A stretch of DNA of 64,000 nucleotides from Alternaria dauci (Eukaryota; Ascomycota; Dothideomycetes; Pleosporales; Pleosporaceae), in assembly GCF_042100115.1 (NCBI RefSeq), contig NC_091281.1, forward strand, positions 248,001 through 312,000. Direction: 5' to 3'. The notes below the pieces were generated by a model, which searched no databases, was not told the origin of the DNA, and was given only the letters and a program-made list of their open reading frames with translations. The translations under genes were made by a program, and so were the position numbers. Numbering within the stretch: the stretch's first letter is position 1; every line of letters begins with the position of its first letter. This document shows positions 12,339 through 23,919 of the stretch, one piece after another.

Positions 12339-15300
12339 AGCTGGTGAGAGGGTTGGATATGATGGCGATGATGTGAATATAGCGTACGGGGTGGGTCGCT
12401 GTTGTATATACGCACTTGCGGGCACTTTCGGCGCTACAGGCGTGCTGTGTGTTTTCGTGATTTTTTCGTCAGTTTTAGTGTCGCGGCAACTCGACCGAGG
12501 CGCAGGGGCGGGCTGATGATGTATGACGCCAATGTGGGTTCTGGAAAAGGGAAAAACAGGGTTGCGGGTGCTACTCCGATAGCGTCGGGCTGCGTCTCGA
12601 AAAGCGATGCGGGAGATTTGCGATGGTTGGATCTGGTCGTCTGGTCGGGGGCGTCTATTAAATAAAAGCCACGGGGTTTGCTTGCTCGCTCTCGCTCTCT
12701 CTTGGATGGTGCTAGGACAAGGGTCAGGAGGCAGTGAATCTACGAGTGTCTCGAATGAAGATCAGATGAAGAAGGCCTGGACGTGGGGAGGGTCCCATAT
12801 ATCTTCCGCCGTAAACAATACACTCTCCACGCCTCGCTCCGGTCCGCATGAAACGCTTTTGTTTGGCGCTCTATGATTTGCCTTTTGTCGTGAGTCGGTG
12901 AGCGACCGCTCTTTGGAAGGGGTGCACTGTGGTTGGCGGAGCTTCATCGCAGCGCAGACCGCCCCTTTACAAAGGCTGCCATTTCTGGCTACCCTAGCCG
13001 TCAGCCCCGTCTGCTCCGTTGCGCCTGCGAGCCCATCCCGGCTGTCGGGGCTCTTGACCGTGACATGGCAGCCCAGCCCTTTGCCCTATCGCTGGCCCGT
13101 CTGCTGGGCCCTATCGACGTGCGCACATGCAAAACGCAACGATGACTCGTTCACACGGCCATGAATCACTGCCCGCTGCTGTCCTGCTGTCGGCTGCCAG
13201 CTCGCTCGCTCGCTTTGGCTGCCCTCGTCACGGTCAGAGTCGCCGTCCAGCTGTAGCCACACGTTGCTTTGGAATCCCTCGAGACTCGCAAAAGCACCTG
13301 GACAAGGGATGTGACAGTGACAGCGGCGGTTGCACACCCCACGACTCATTCACGCCACGCCACGCCCGTCTCCGCGAAGCATTGATGCGGATAAGATTTT
13401 GCTGCACAGCTGAATGCAGTAAGCTTAGTGTCAGAAGATCATCTCGGGGATGAATGGGAGACCCTTGGTGTCATCCCCACGCTTTCACCCGGCGGCATCT
13501 GACATCCGCAAAAGGAAATGCAAACGCATGCCCCGGGACACAGTCCGCCTCTCCGTGTGCGCCGTATACACAAATAAAATGAACGGCAATTGTTTTTGCG
13601 GACGCTGCCCAAAGAGTCGCTCTGGCCGTTTGACGAGTTGATTTGAGTGTCGCAGCTGGGCCACCCTTTGTCCTAGCCGACCACAGCGGCCGACACGCAG
13701 CCCGGCCACCAGCAGATCCTCGCCGTTTCAAAACGGAACCAGTCCTCAAAGCTTCCTCAGGTCTGAAGAAAGCCGTGGACCATGGACATCCTCTGTCGCA
13801 TCGAGGTTTAGCCGGGCAAGCACATGGGGTGCATTAGTCGCCATCACATGCATTCGGCGACGATGATCTCAGGGTCCAGTGGATGACTTTCCCCACTCGT
13901 CGCCTCCGACACAATTTCTAGCCTGCGGGTCCTCTTCACTACTTCACCCACCACTAATCATCCAAAGCCGGCAGGTACTTTACAGCCCGCGGTGCGAGGT
14001 AGCATTGCCACCAATAGCTGCAGCGAGGTACATGTCGGCCCGGCAGCAACTGTACACTCTCACAACCGCCATTATCGCTCGCGGAGACACTTTCCAGGAG
14101 TCATACTTGCAGCCGCTGCGGATCCGTGCTGCCCCCGAACAAAGTCCATTACCTTCCTTTCATCATCAAGCTCCGAATTCGTTGCGTTTGCGTTGTACGG
14201 AACTCCAAATTGCTCACGGCTGACATGCAGTGTGCGGGAGGCTGAGTAGAGATCAGTAATATCCGTGTCGCATGCAGTGAGCACATCCTCCCCGTTCGCA
14301 TCTGTTACTGCAACGGTTGCCGCAAATACAACGCTTTGTGTCTATAAATTCGCACGCACCACAAAGAAAACGGAGCACAAAGATTCAGCCCTGTCGCTTG
14401 CATTGTGTGCATCCGCGTCCGGGTGAAAGGTGGAAAAGCGCACCCTGCTTTCATCTCCACGTTTTTCGCGACCCGTTTTTTGCCTGTTCACGCTGCCGGT
14501 AATCTGGGGTCGGAAGCAGAAAAGTGTCTGTGCTTCGCGCTGGAAACTGGGGATCGTGAGTCCGTCCGCCCTAGCATGGAAGGTTCTTCCATTCTTCCAT
14601 GCGGAACGACCGTTCCAGAGTGCTCGTGCGCACCTCCTCGCGTCGAGGAACTGGAACGAACCATCCATATTGCCTTTGCCGAGGTCCTGTTTTACCCTCA
14701 AATAGATACCAAGGTAAAGTTTTGGTTCGCCGGCCGACTCGGTCAGAAGGTCGGCCGCGTAGGTAGGCCATCCAGGCCACGTTGCCGCTACTCCTAGCCC
14801 CTTCGCCATTGCTGCACAGAATGCGGGCGGGCGACCGAGCTTCGAAGGTTCCAAATCGCGTGGTGAAGAAACTTTACTTAGCTGACACAAAGGGTTCCCT
14901 TGTTTGTCAGGCCTGCATGCAAGGAACCACATGGCTGTTTTGCCCAAACTTCGACATGCAGGGTCTGCCGACCCATGAAACGACCTGTTCATGACGACGT
15001 TTGTCCCACAGACGACATCAGCCAACCCTCCGACACAGCAGGTGTGCCGCCGTCTCCATCACAGCTCCATCATAGCCCCATCTCTCTCCATCTCACCCAT
15101 GTCAACACCCGTATCACTTGCCTCGAAGCTATCTCCAAACTTCAATTATGACGTCGTCCGGCGGCAGAGCCGCTCGTAACCGGCCTTATTCCCTCCTGCA
15201 CCTCCTGCAAACATGAAGCCATCGCCAGAAAATCTCTGCTCTGATATCCACATGCCAGTACGAAGTAAACAAACTTCATTTCGGTCAAAATGCACCTGAG

Positions 15301-16629
15301 TGGAGCGGTAACATCATCGTGCTGACGGTGCGGCTACAGCCTTCTACTAGAAGCCTGTCACCCTTTCACATGGGAACGTCCGATGTGGATCCGAACACGA
15401 CAAAGATGCTTGCTTGAAAGGGTAAAAATTTCAGCGTCTCCGATGTGGAGTTGTAGGAGTGATGGATCCGACGTGTTTTCGTGGTTCTGGCGGACCCGCG
15501 ATTCATGCGTGCTGGCGAAAACCGGCCGGGTGCTGTGGCTGTGGAGCAGGTGTTGGAGCCTCAAGTTTCATGCATCTACTCAACACACACCGTGCAGCGG
15601 CGGTGAGTGGATACAGAGTCAAAATTCCAATTTACGGCCGCGGTTTGAGCGGTTCAAAGAATTTCAGAAAAACTCAATTTTTTACACATCAAATCCTCCT
15701 AGCCCTCAAGCGCCCACGCCAGTAAATCCGGAGCCAGATTCTACTACACACTACAAGACTACCTTGCACTTTCCTCATTGGGAGATGTAACCGCCCAGTG
15801 TAGTCGTTTGGGAGCATGCACATGTGCCATAGGATTATCGGCCTAGACCGCCGTTGCGATCAGCAATCGTCCTGCATCTGGCTGCATGTCACTAGGTACT
15901 CGACAGGCAGGTGCACAGTGAATAGCATCTAGCAGGCATATCCCGTTGTTGTATTCAGTATACAGCATTCTGGACCTTTTCGGTTGTAATTCATCCGCCG
16001 CTTACAGACGATGGTGGAGAGGAGGAGAGAAACTCCGGTGGCGGATCAGAAAACCGGAGAATTAAATGGATCGTATGAGGAGCACGACGCGGGGATGCAC
16101 GCTGGGCAACACAAAAGATCTAGTGCGAGATTGGAATTTACCGAAGCTGCTTATCTGTGGCAGGTCGGCATTAGGCGATGTGTTTCATTGATACAATGAT
16201 TTGCAGCGTGCGTTTGGGGAGCTTGCTTCCGGGCATCTGTGCTGCAGTAGGGTAGTGGGGGCCGCGCAATTACGAGGCTTCTCTGACAGCTGCCACTCGG
16301 TACGAATACATTTGTCGCATCCCTACTGCAACAGGATGATACGACCTAATGGTGTATTTCACCATATTTGACCTTGTTTGCGATGTCCTATCGGAGTTTG
16401 CTGCACAAATGACAGGTCCTATGACGGCGGGGTAGATTGCCCCGGAGAGCCTCTTGGTAGGTAGGCATCAATGAAGTCTACCTACTCCTCCACATGCACA
16501 CTCACCAGACACCGGTCAGAAGACCCAAGGAATCAGTCCCGTCGCCTTGTAGCCCCCCATCTGCCTCGCAACCCCGCTACAGTCTCGAAAGAAACTACAC
16601 AGCGTCCCAACAGCGCAACAGACAAAGAG

Positions 16630-16857
16630 ATGGCCTTTGAGCGGTGAGTCACCGCTCAACCCGTTCGTTATCTTTCCTTACACAGCTCACCTCCATATCG
16701 TATTTCATGCAGTGCGACATGTAAAAATGCAAGAATGCCGATCCCTTTGACTTCCGCTGTCGGAGTGGCTTGTGAAGGCGCTGCTGTCAGATGGACAATA
16801 ACCGCCAGGGCAAAGCAGGGCTATGCCCAGTCGTTAACCCCCGAGGAGGAGTCATAA
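16630..16857 (+). CDS. Candidate two-exon micro-gene (61 aa), unproven
   Basis: ATG at 16630 opens a 14-nt exon (M-A-F-E). It is followed by a GTGAGT donor at 16644, a CTCAAC branch-like site and a TTACACAG acceptor ending at 16685. The frame then stays open to TAA at 16855-16857. The product would be 61 residues, with SPPYRIS after the junction, two Cys in the next ten residues (SCSATCKNAR) and a Thr-Pro-Glu-Glu-Glu-Ser end. A second in-frame acceptor 27 nt downstream gives a 52-residue version. The combination of donor, branch and acceptor is good, but the protein matches nothing I recognise and chance is a real alternative. Confidence 0.25.
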
Positions 16858-17036
16858 GAAGAAGGCTATGTGGCCTTTCTATTCCTCCATATTCTTTGCT
16901 TGGTAGCGTGTATACGACAAATCAAGTTTATTACCTGTCTGCCTGACCACGCATACAAAATTCCGCTAGTTGCTTGGTCCGTTGGTCGCTCGACTTTTTG
17001 CGCAGCGACAAGAGCGCTTCGTGGTTAATTCCTAGG

Positions 17037-17085
17037 CTCTCTCTCTCCTCGTTCTCCTCCTCCTCCTCTTGTTCTCCTCATCGCC
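17037..17085 (+). repeat. Pyrimidine (CT/CTC) tract
   Basis: An almost pure C/T run composed of CTCT and TCC words. In filamentous fungi such tracts are common in core promoters and 5' leaders, often just upstream of a transcription start. No convincing start codon with an open frame follows within a few hundred bases, so its role is open. Confidence 0.5.
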
Positions 17086-17504
17086 CCCGGGTTATTCTCG
17101 CGTGGTGGTATCCCGTCGCCCATTCGCCTACGCGATAGGGCGATGACTAGCCGCCTGGATGTATGTCGTGCATATGTCACTGTTTTAGGTGCTCCAATGA
17201 ACTTTACCCCACGCGAGACACACGGTGTTCATCACGAGGGCGCTTGGGGTTAGGTGGCCCCACGCTATACTGTACACACCACGACTTGAGATGTGTATTC
17301 GTCTCGTGTTGAGGAGCTTACAGCGGCTATTACGGGACACGGTGATGACTTCGGTAACTAATTTTCAACTCGTTTTGTCATAGAACAGAGGTGAAAATCC
17401 TCCGCTTCCCGAGGTTGTAGCGGTCATTGTCTTGGACGGGACATGGGGTACCGAGTTGGGAAACCCGGTGTGGGGTAGACTTGTGGATTCTGCCCTCCAC
17501 AGCT

Positions 17505-17525
17505 CACACACACACACACACACAC
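17505..17525 (+). repeat. (CA)n dinucleotide microsatellite
   Basis: About ten perfect CA units are read directly from the sequence. It is a simple repeat with no coding context. Confidence 0.95.
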
Positions 17526-18206
17526 TTTTGCGTCATGCTCCATTTCTTCTCCATGGCATGCTGTTGCTGTGGAGATATAGTGGGTTTTCTCAAGACCCTG
17601 ATGTACCTTTGAACCGGGTTTGTGTTGTTGAGCATGGGATTTTCCACAACAGGAAGCTGATGTAGAGGTTGCGTCATCATGGAGACCGAATGGGTCTTTG
17701 TGGTTGCGAGTCCAAGTATGGATGGTGATCAGTGGGTCCTTAGATAGGATGGTGTTCGGCATGTGAGTTGAACGGAATGGGCAGAGATGTCGTACTTGTG
17801 ACTGGAACGTGTTGCTTACGTGGCAATGGTTGTAGAAGTATGGAATGCTCGAGTATTGCTCTGACTTGGATTCGCATAACTTGATATCGCGGTGTTATGC
17901 TTACCGTCCTTTCCGGTGGGTGCAGTAACATTGTAAATATCGGATACATTCACAGGAAAACATGCATACAGTTTGAAATCTCGACTACCCGTCTATATTA
18001 CAAAATACTACAGGTATTATTCTTAAGTCTTGGATAAAGCGATAGACGACGTGCATTCGACCCAAGAAGGAACTCGTGATGGCCGCTGGATCATGCGTCG
18101 TTCAAGAACCATGATTGCCGGGACCAGCACGCTCTCCTGTGCAGTCTATAACCACAGTATGCCATGTACCATCGAGGTCAAAACTCTTCGCAGAGCCCAC
18201 GACACT

Positions 18207-19661
18207 TCACGCCGAAGTCCAGTAGCCATCCCAGTTGTACTTGAGTACCTCGTTACCCCAAGACGTCCAATTACTGACCAGGTACCGAGAGAAGACCTCA
18301 AGCGCACTGTAGTCATTCGGGTCTACCAAAAAAGGTTCTAGCAACATCTTCAGACACGGCTTCCGCGAGTGGACATCCGGCACAGCAGCAACGACCCTCC
18401 TCTTGACCGCTGGCGCGTGTGTCATTGTCGTCCACGAGTTCGGGGCCGCGCGACCCAGCAGCAGAATCTCATAGGGCTTGCGCATGGCGCTGTCAATATC
18501 GAACATGGGCTCGCCTTTGGTCGTTGTCTTGACCCATATCCACTCCTCGATCAAGCCCACGTTCCACGTTTCAAAGAGGCCACCAGGACCGAGCACATGT
18601 TCTCTCAGCGCCTGCTTGTTCGTGATCCAGACGCCCACCAGCGCATTGTGCTCGAGATAACTGTCAATGTCCATGCTTAGCAGCATCTTCTTGAGGTACG
18701 GCATGCCGCCAACTTGCTCATACGCGCCCTTGCGCTTGGCGGAGCGATTGGGCCATGGCGGATCCAGCAGCACTAGATCAAAGTGTCGTGGAAGTGTGTA
18801 TTCATCTGTGAGCTCACGGAACGAGGCACGGAAAGCGTCCGACGCGGTGGAGTCGCTAAGGAAGAATGTGGAGCGAGGTGGTATCGTGAAACGATACTCT
18901 GGGCCCGGCTGAGCAGATTGCGACGTATTTGTGGCAATGGCAAGTGCCACGGAGTGGTGGTTGGGGTTGTGAAAGGTACCTGTCCATGGTTCGGTTTGTG
19001 TGTCTGCAGAGACCGTTTCAGCGGCCCGCCGTGTACTACTTGCAGTCTCACGTGCAAGGCGGTACGACATTATCCACTTTGGCGCTGCAGAGGCTGGTTC
19101 CGCAACGTCGGGAGTTGCGCCGAGCGAAGCCATCATCTGCTGCAGATTGAATGCGGTGTCGTCTTCTTTCGTTTCACTAGAGGCTGCCCACTCCTTCATC
19201 CGGGCCTCGAGCTCTTTCTCGGAGATTTTGTCTATATCCATGGCTTGTTCTTCCCCGGGGACTGGCCCTTGGGACATGAGCTTACGCGGTGCACACCATG
19301 GCCCTGAGACCTGTGCGCGAATTTGGCCGAGTGCATGTTCAGCGAGGACTTTGTAACGTTGGTCATCTAGATGCAACGACAGGAAGTCGTGGTTAGAGGC
19401 CTCTGCTACGGTCACATGTGGAGATGTGCGGTACTCGACATGCGGCGTAGTGTTTGTGCCTTGTGTCTGGGTCTTGTTCGTTCTAGGCTTCTGTGTCTTG
19501 GGCTGGTAGTCCTCTTTCGGTTCGATGGGAGCTTCCAAGGGTGCAGTAGAGAGCAGCACACCCAAGCGGTCGCCCTGTGCTGCTGCAATGGATGTTGGTA
19601 TATCGATCAACGTGATGTCTCTCTCAGCGTTCTGATAGATGATTGGGTTTGAAGAAGTCAT
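18207..19661 (-). CDS. MT-A70 family methyltransferase, METTL4-like (484 aa)
   Basis: Single-exon gene. The C-terminal half is an MT-A70 domain with the catalytic D-P-P-W motif at residues 300-303 (L-L-D-P-P-W-P-N-R-S). It also has G-V-W-I-T-N-K, W-I-W-V-K-T-T-T-K-G-E-P and a closing W-T-S-W-G-N-E-V-L-K-Y stretch, which is characteristic of the METTL4 branch rather than METTL3/14. MT-A70 enzymes transfer a methyl group from S-adenosylmethionine to adenine N6. METTL4 relatives have been reported to act on U2 snRNA and on DNA 6mA; which substrate applies here cannot be read from sequence. The N-terminal ~270 residues are poorly conserved. Its own promoter lies in 19662-20176, shared with the divergent mitochondrial carrier gene. 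Confidence 0.88.
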   Translation of the reverse strand: MTSSNPIIYQNAERDITLIDIPTSIAAAQGDRLGVLLSTAPLEAPIEPKEDYQPKTQKPRTNKTQTQGTNTTPHVEYRTSPHVTVAEASNHDFLSLHLDDQRYKVLAEHALGQIRAQVSGPWCAPRKLMSQGPVPGEEQAMDIDKISEKELEARMKEWAASSETKEDDTAFNLQQMMASLGATPDVAEPASAAPKWIMSYRLARETASSTRRAAETVSADTQTEPWTGTFHNPNHHSVALAIATNTSQSAQPGPEYRFTIPPRSTFFLSDSTASDAFRASFRELTDEYTLPRHFDLVLLDPPWPNRSAKRKGAYEQVGGMPYLKKMLLSMDIDSYLEHNALVGVWITNKQALREHVLGPGGLFETWNVGLIEEWIWVKTTTKGEPMFDIDSAMRKPYEILLLGRAAPNSWTTMTHAPAVKRRVVAAVPDVHSRKPCLKMLLEPFLVDPNDYSALEVFSRYLVSNWTSWGNEVLKYNWDGYWTSA

Positions 19662-20176
19662 GTTGGGAAGTAATCGAAAGGAAAAGACAGTGATGGAAGA
19701 TTTCCTACCAAATCTAGACTTACGTCACAGCTACTGCGCGCTCGCGATTTCCAATACCACGTTCATGCATTCACCACACATCTCGAGGCAGGCACATGAT
19801 TACCAACAATGAGGCTGTTACGGCGCACCTCACGATGTGCTTATGGTGTTGAGGGTGCCGTGGGAAACATTTCCGATGGGTAGCGTCGGATGAAATGATC
19901 TGGGCCAAGTGCCGGCCGAAAGCAGCGCATGAGCCTCGGTAAACGTCATCGCCGTAGCTGCATCTCAAACACCAAACCACACAACGGCGTTGCTTTCTAA
20001 TCCACGTACGCGCGACCTTTTCCACGTTCTCCGACCACGATCCCCGTCACAGCCACGTGAATCGACAACACCAGGGGAAGCGCAATTCGCTAGATTCATG
20101 TCGCGGTAACCCCACGCACCCCAGTTCTGGAATGTCCACACATCTCCTCCGCTATGACGGAAACAAATCGAATATC
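19662..20176. promoter_or_regulatory. Divergent promoter region (methyltransferase / mitochondrial carrier)
   Basis: This 515-bp gap lies between the start of the minus-strand METTL4-like gene and the plus-strand carrier, so it must hold both promoters. A frame for the carrier is open upstream to an alternative ATG at 20132, which would add 15 residues. No clear TATA box was picked out. Confidence 0.6.
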
Positions 20177-21377
20177 ATGACGACGACTGCGGCGCCAACA
20201 GATCGCGCAAGCAACATAATACCCGACCATGACACGGCCATGTCAGCGAAGAAGGAGGGAGGGGCAGCCATGGCCTCTGGGAAGAAGAAGATGGACAAGA
20301 ACAGCATGGAATATCTGATCAAGAGCGGACTGGCAGGAGGCTTCGCCGGATGCGCTGTATGTCAAGACACGCTCCGTCGCAGGGACCAACCCACCAAACG
20401 TACAAGTACTGATAACCTTACAGGCAAAGACAGTCGTAGGCCCCCTCGACCGCGTCAAAATCCTCTTCCAAACCCGCAACCCCCAGTTCGCAAAATACGC
20501 CGGCTCTTGGAGTGGATTCCCCACGGCAATCCGCGACATCTACGTCAGCACCGGCGTGCGTGGTCTCTTCAAGGGCCACTCGGCAACACTGCTCCGCATC
20601 TTCCCCTACGCCGGCATAAAATTCCTCGCCTACGAGCAAATACGGGGGCGCATAATAAAGAACAAGGCACAAGAAACCCCCGGCCGCCGCTTCATCTCCG
20701 GTAGTCTCGCAGGCATGATGAGCGTCTTCTTGACCTACCCGCTCGAAGTAATCCGCGTGCGCCTTGCCTTTGAAACAAAAGAAGAAGCCCGCAGCAGCCT
20801 CACAACCATTATCCGCAAAATCTACAGCGAACAAGCACCACGCATATCGCAACCCAAAAACCCAATCACGGCAACCGCAACCCACGTCGTAGAAACCGTT
20901 ACCCCGCGCTCCGGCCTCTCAAACTTCTTCCGCGGCTTCACGCCTACCCTGCTCGGCATGATTCCGTACGCGGGCGCCTCGTTCCTCGCCCACGACTCCA
21001 TGTCCGATCTCATGCGCATTCCTATCCTCGCTCCGTACACAACGCTGCCCAATACCTCGCGCGAGGAATCTAGCACCTCGAGCCACAAGCCCGCGCAACT
21101 GCGCTACTGGGCTGAACTGACAAGCGGTGGTATCGCTGGCTTCTTTTCGCAGACAGTGTCTTACCCGCTCGAGGTGATCAGGCGGAGAATGCAGGTTGGT
21201 GGTGTCGTGGGCGATGGCCATCGGCTTAGTATACCGGAGGTTACGAGGAGGATATATATGGAGAGGGGGTACAAGGGCTTCTTTGTGGGGTTGACGATTG
21301 GATATGTCAAGGTGGTTCCCATGGCTGCCGTGAGCTTTTATGCGTATGAGAGGGGCAAGTACTATCTGGGCATATGA
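20177..21377 (+). CDS. Mitochondrial carrier, Leu5/SLC25A42-like (CoA transport family), 377 aa
   Basis: Exons 20177-20356 and 20424-21377 are joined across a 67-bp intron (GTATGT...TTACAG). This restores the first carrier signature as A-K-T-V-V-G-P-L-D-R-V-K. The three mitochondrial carrier repeats show P-L-D-R-V-K (residue 67), P-L-E-V-I-R (166) and P-L-E-V-I-R-R-R-M-Q (308). The third repeat with V-G-G, and the F-K-G-H-S-A-T-L-L-R-I-F-P-Y-A-G-I-K-F stretch, place it near yeast Leu5 and human SLC25A16/SLC25A42, inner-membrane carriers needed for mitochondrial coenzyme A. An insertion of Pro/Thr/Ser-rich sequence lies in repeat 2, and a second between repeats 2 and 3. ATG 20177 is preferred; 20132 is an alternative. 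Substrate assignment is by family. Confidence 0.88.
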
Positions 21378-21721
21378 GATCGGAGATTTCGCATAAGTGG
21401 GCAAGAAACAGATTAGAGTCAATAGCTCAGGCGTTTCGGAGTACGGATACACAAAGGATCAGCCTTTTTCGAGATGCGTTGTTGACGTTGATAGTGTTGA
21501 TCACGTAGATATACTGTGCATTATGTAAGTAGAAGATACCAAATATGTGACCACCTGTCCTCGGACCACCTCAACTTTGCCTTTTTATCCTACATTGCCG
21601 CTGTACTATATAACAACCGGATATTTTCAGGATTTTTCAAATAGCTATCAGGATGACGCTGGAGGTGTGTTGGTCTCGAATCACTGGATCGATGGGCATC
21701 GACGGAATCGCTACTACAGCC
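21378..21721. other. Short gap between convergent genes
   Basis: 344 bp between the carrier (+) and the HET gene (-) stop codons; it should contain both 3' UTRs. Nothing else was seen. Confidence 0.6.
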
Positions 21722-23606
21722 TTACGTTAGTCTTGAACAAAGCGTCGGAGTTATCAAATTGCAATCCACATACTCTCGTCTGTCTTCGATTCGACGATGA
21801 TCAGAATCAATAACGACGGCCTTGAGGCTTGTGACTGGGATGACATCGACTTCATGTATATCGAGATCGTCATACTCCACAAAGAACCTCACGTTGCGTA
21901 TCCCGTTCGGGGATTGCACGTCGACCGAGTCGCCACACTTCAGAAGCCATGGTGCTATTCTCTTGACATCGTCCCACTGAATGTCCTTCGCGCGGTGTTC
22001 GGTCAACGAAGACTCTTCCTCCCTCCAGCTTGGAAACAGCCTGCAGATATCACGTGCTTGTTCTCGGGTGCCTGATTGAGAGCTGAACACATGGAGATCT
22101 GGAGGTCCGAAACCGCCTGAGTATACCACAGTTATGGAGTCGATCCGACGATCTTGAAATCGGAATATGAATTGGACAGCGACCACAAGAGAATAAAACG
22201 GATACTGAAAATCTTTTCTCGGCTGTAAAAACACGGCATCGGAATGATCCCATAGTGACTGCGGACTGGTATAGAAGATGGTTAAATCCTCTTGCTTTGG
22301 AATATGAAGTGCATCCTTCCGGGGAGCTGATAGGAGGCTAGTGTCGTCGGCATGATGGAAGTCAGTCGCTATGAAGATTGTATCTTCATCTATCCGTTCT
22401 GTACTAGCGTATACAAAACGGTCACTAGCTTCATTCTGGACAGGATTGCGCAAACGGCCATAAAAATGCGGCGCCAACTTGCGGAGGGTTATACTGTGAA
22501 TTTCGGAATCATCTGTAGTCGCGACATAGAGTACATACGACGAATCTGTTGTTTTCTGGTAGGGTGATCGATAGTACAGTTGGAAGTCGCCAGTGAGCAA
22601 GAGACCTCGGTTCGTGACAGAAAACTGGGGACCTAATCCAACAGAGATGTTCCGGAGGGCGTGGCTATCCGCGAAAGCTACTGGAGATGTAGCAAAGACT
22701 CCAACGATGTGATCCACATCTCTGGAACGTGGCCTGCCCCACGCGAATATCGTGAGATCATTATTGCGTTTGATAATCTCTTCCTGTAGTCGCCAAAACG
22801 CCTTTCGACCCTCGCCGTAGATCAAAGGCATGTTTATACCGAAGATACCAAGGAGACAATACGCCATGTCTTCTTTGCGTTTCGTCGTTCGCCTAGCAGC
22901 CCATGACATTCGTGCACCGACAGATTCGCCATACATTATCCCTGGTTGAAGCAGAACCTTTGTAGGCACCCGTGTCATTTCCGATATGGTTTCGGTGTGA
23001 TCTTTCCTAGAGCCTCTGAATGTCCAGTTTTGGTCGTAGAATTGCACGTCGCGTGGAGCAAGCAATTCTTGTAATGTCCAACCCCTGGTGAACCAACGAC
23101 ATTCAAGGATGCCGTCTTCAAGTGCAACATGGTCGGCAAGATCCTCGAGTAGAGCATAGCAGACTTCCGCATACTTGTAGAAATCAAACATAGAGTTGAT
23201 CGACTCCGTCAACTCGGCGCTGCTGGACTTGTCGACTGTGTAGAGTGATGAGTATGCTGACAAGCATATAGAGGTTGATTTATCCAAGCATCTTGGTGCA
23301 GGAAGAGAATTACTTACTGTTGATATGTCAATCAAATGAGCTTATCGCGAAGAGACTGCAAACTGACCTGCAACATGTATCGACCCAAAAGTGCCGCAGG
23401 TTATCTTTCTTGGCCTGCCATGCACAAGAGTGAATCTTTTGATATCCCCTCTTATGGTGGTTATTACTCTCAACCATATCGCGGTAGGTAACTTCTTCGC
23501 TATCCGGACCCCAGGTATGTGACAGAATGGCGTATGGTGGTATATCACCCCCGAAAAACTCGACAAGGCTGAGGCGGTTTTCATCGTCAATGTGTAGGAG
23601 GCGCAT
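21722..23606 (-). CDS. HET-domain protein (vegetative incompatibility type), splice junction irregular
   Basis: Exon 1 (23606-23368) begins M-R-L-L-H-I-D and carries the HET opening P-P-Y-A-I-L-S-H-T-W-G, then W-V-D-T-C-C. Exon 2 continues A-E-L-T-E-S-I-N-S-M-F, then F-T-R-G-W-T-L-Q-E-L-L-A-P and Y-C-L-L-G-I-F-G-I-N-M-P-L-I-Y-G-E-G. HET proteins trigger heterokaryon incompatibility or cell death after allorecognition. The donor AG|GTCAGT and the natural acceptor before S/T-G-A-C (exon from 23235) leave the reading frame one base out. Using a later acceptor (exon from 23222) restores frame, giving 579 residues, but deletes the conserved I-D-K-S. So the gene may be a functional variant or a recent frameshift relic. 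The C-terminal ~330 residues have no recognised domain. Confidence 0.8.
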
Positions 23607-23919
23607 CGGACCAGGTTTGAGTAGCAGGCAATGCTGCTACTAGCGGATGATGTAGTAAAGAAGTGGACGATCTTCGCAGATTGGAGGTGAGTGTACGGAA
23701 GGTGAGTGCTGCGATAGAGGGCGGGGCAGGAACGCCCAAGGCTGATATCACCATCACGTGTCAATGTAAGCTTGGCCAGTGGTGGTGTTCCCAGAAAGTT
23801 TTGACAAAGACAAGGCTGAAATGCGGACATATCTAACTTTGTTCCCGCTTGGTAAAATAGGCAAAAGTATTCCATACGGCTCCGAGCCATTCGCAGGGTG
23901 ATGCAATGTCCAACATCCC
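23607..23919. other. Gap upstream of the HET gene
   Basis: 313 bp between two minus-strand genes. It serves as HET promoter and as the 3' flank of the flavoprotein gene. An overlapping open frame here has no features of a protein. Confidence 0.5.

Larger units (their letters stand above)
12339..18206. other. 5.9-kb intergenic region, possibly a large promoter or non-coding transcript region
   Basis: Base composition is ordinary (about half GC) and there is no repeat signature, so this is not degraded transposon DNA. Pyrimidine-rich runs occur at 15040-15110 and 17037-17085, and a (CA)n microsatellite lies at 17505. The longest open frame (14342-15025, minus) has no recognisable domain and overlaps frames on the other strand. 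One weak two-exon candidate at 16630-16857 is listed separately. The stretch lies upstream of the small minus-strand gene and downstream of the METTL4-like gene, so any long promoter would most simply belong to the former. Confidence 0.45.

Noticed and set aside
14342..15025. 227-codon minus-strand open frame
   Set aside because: No recognisable motif, interrupted by unrelated frames on the plus strand, no supporting splice signals.
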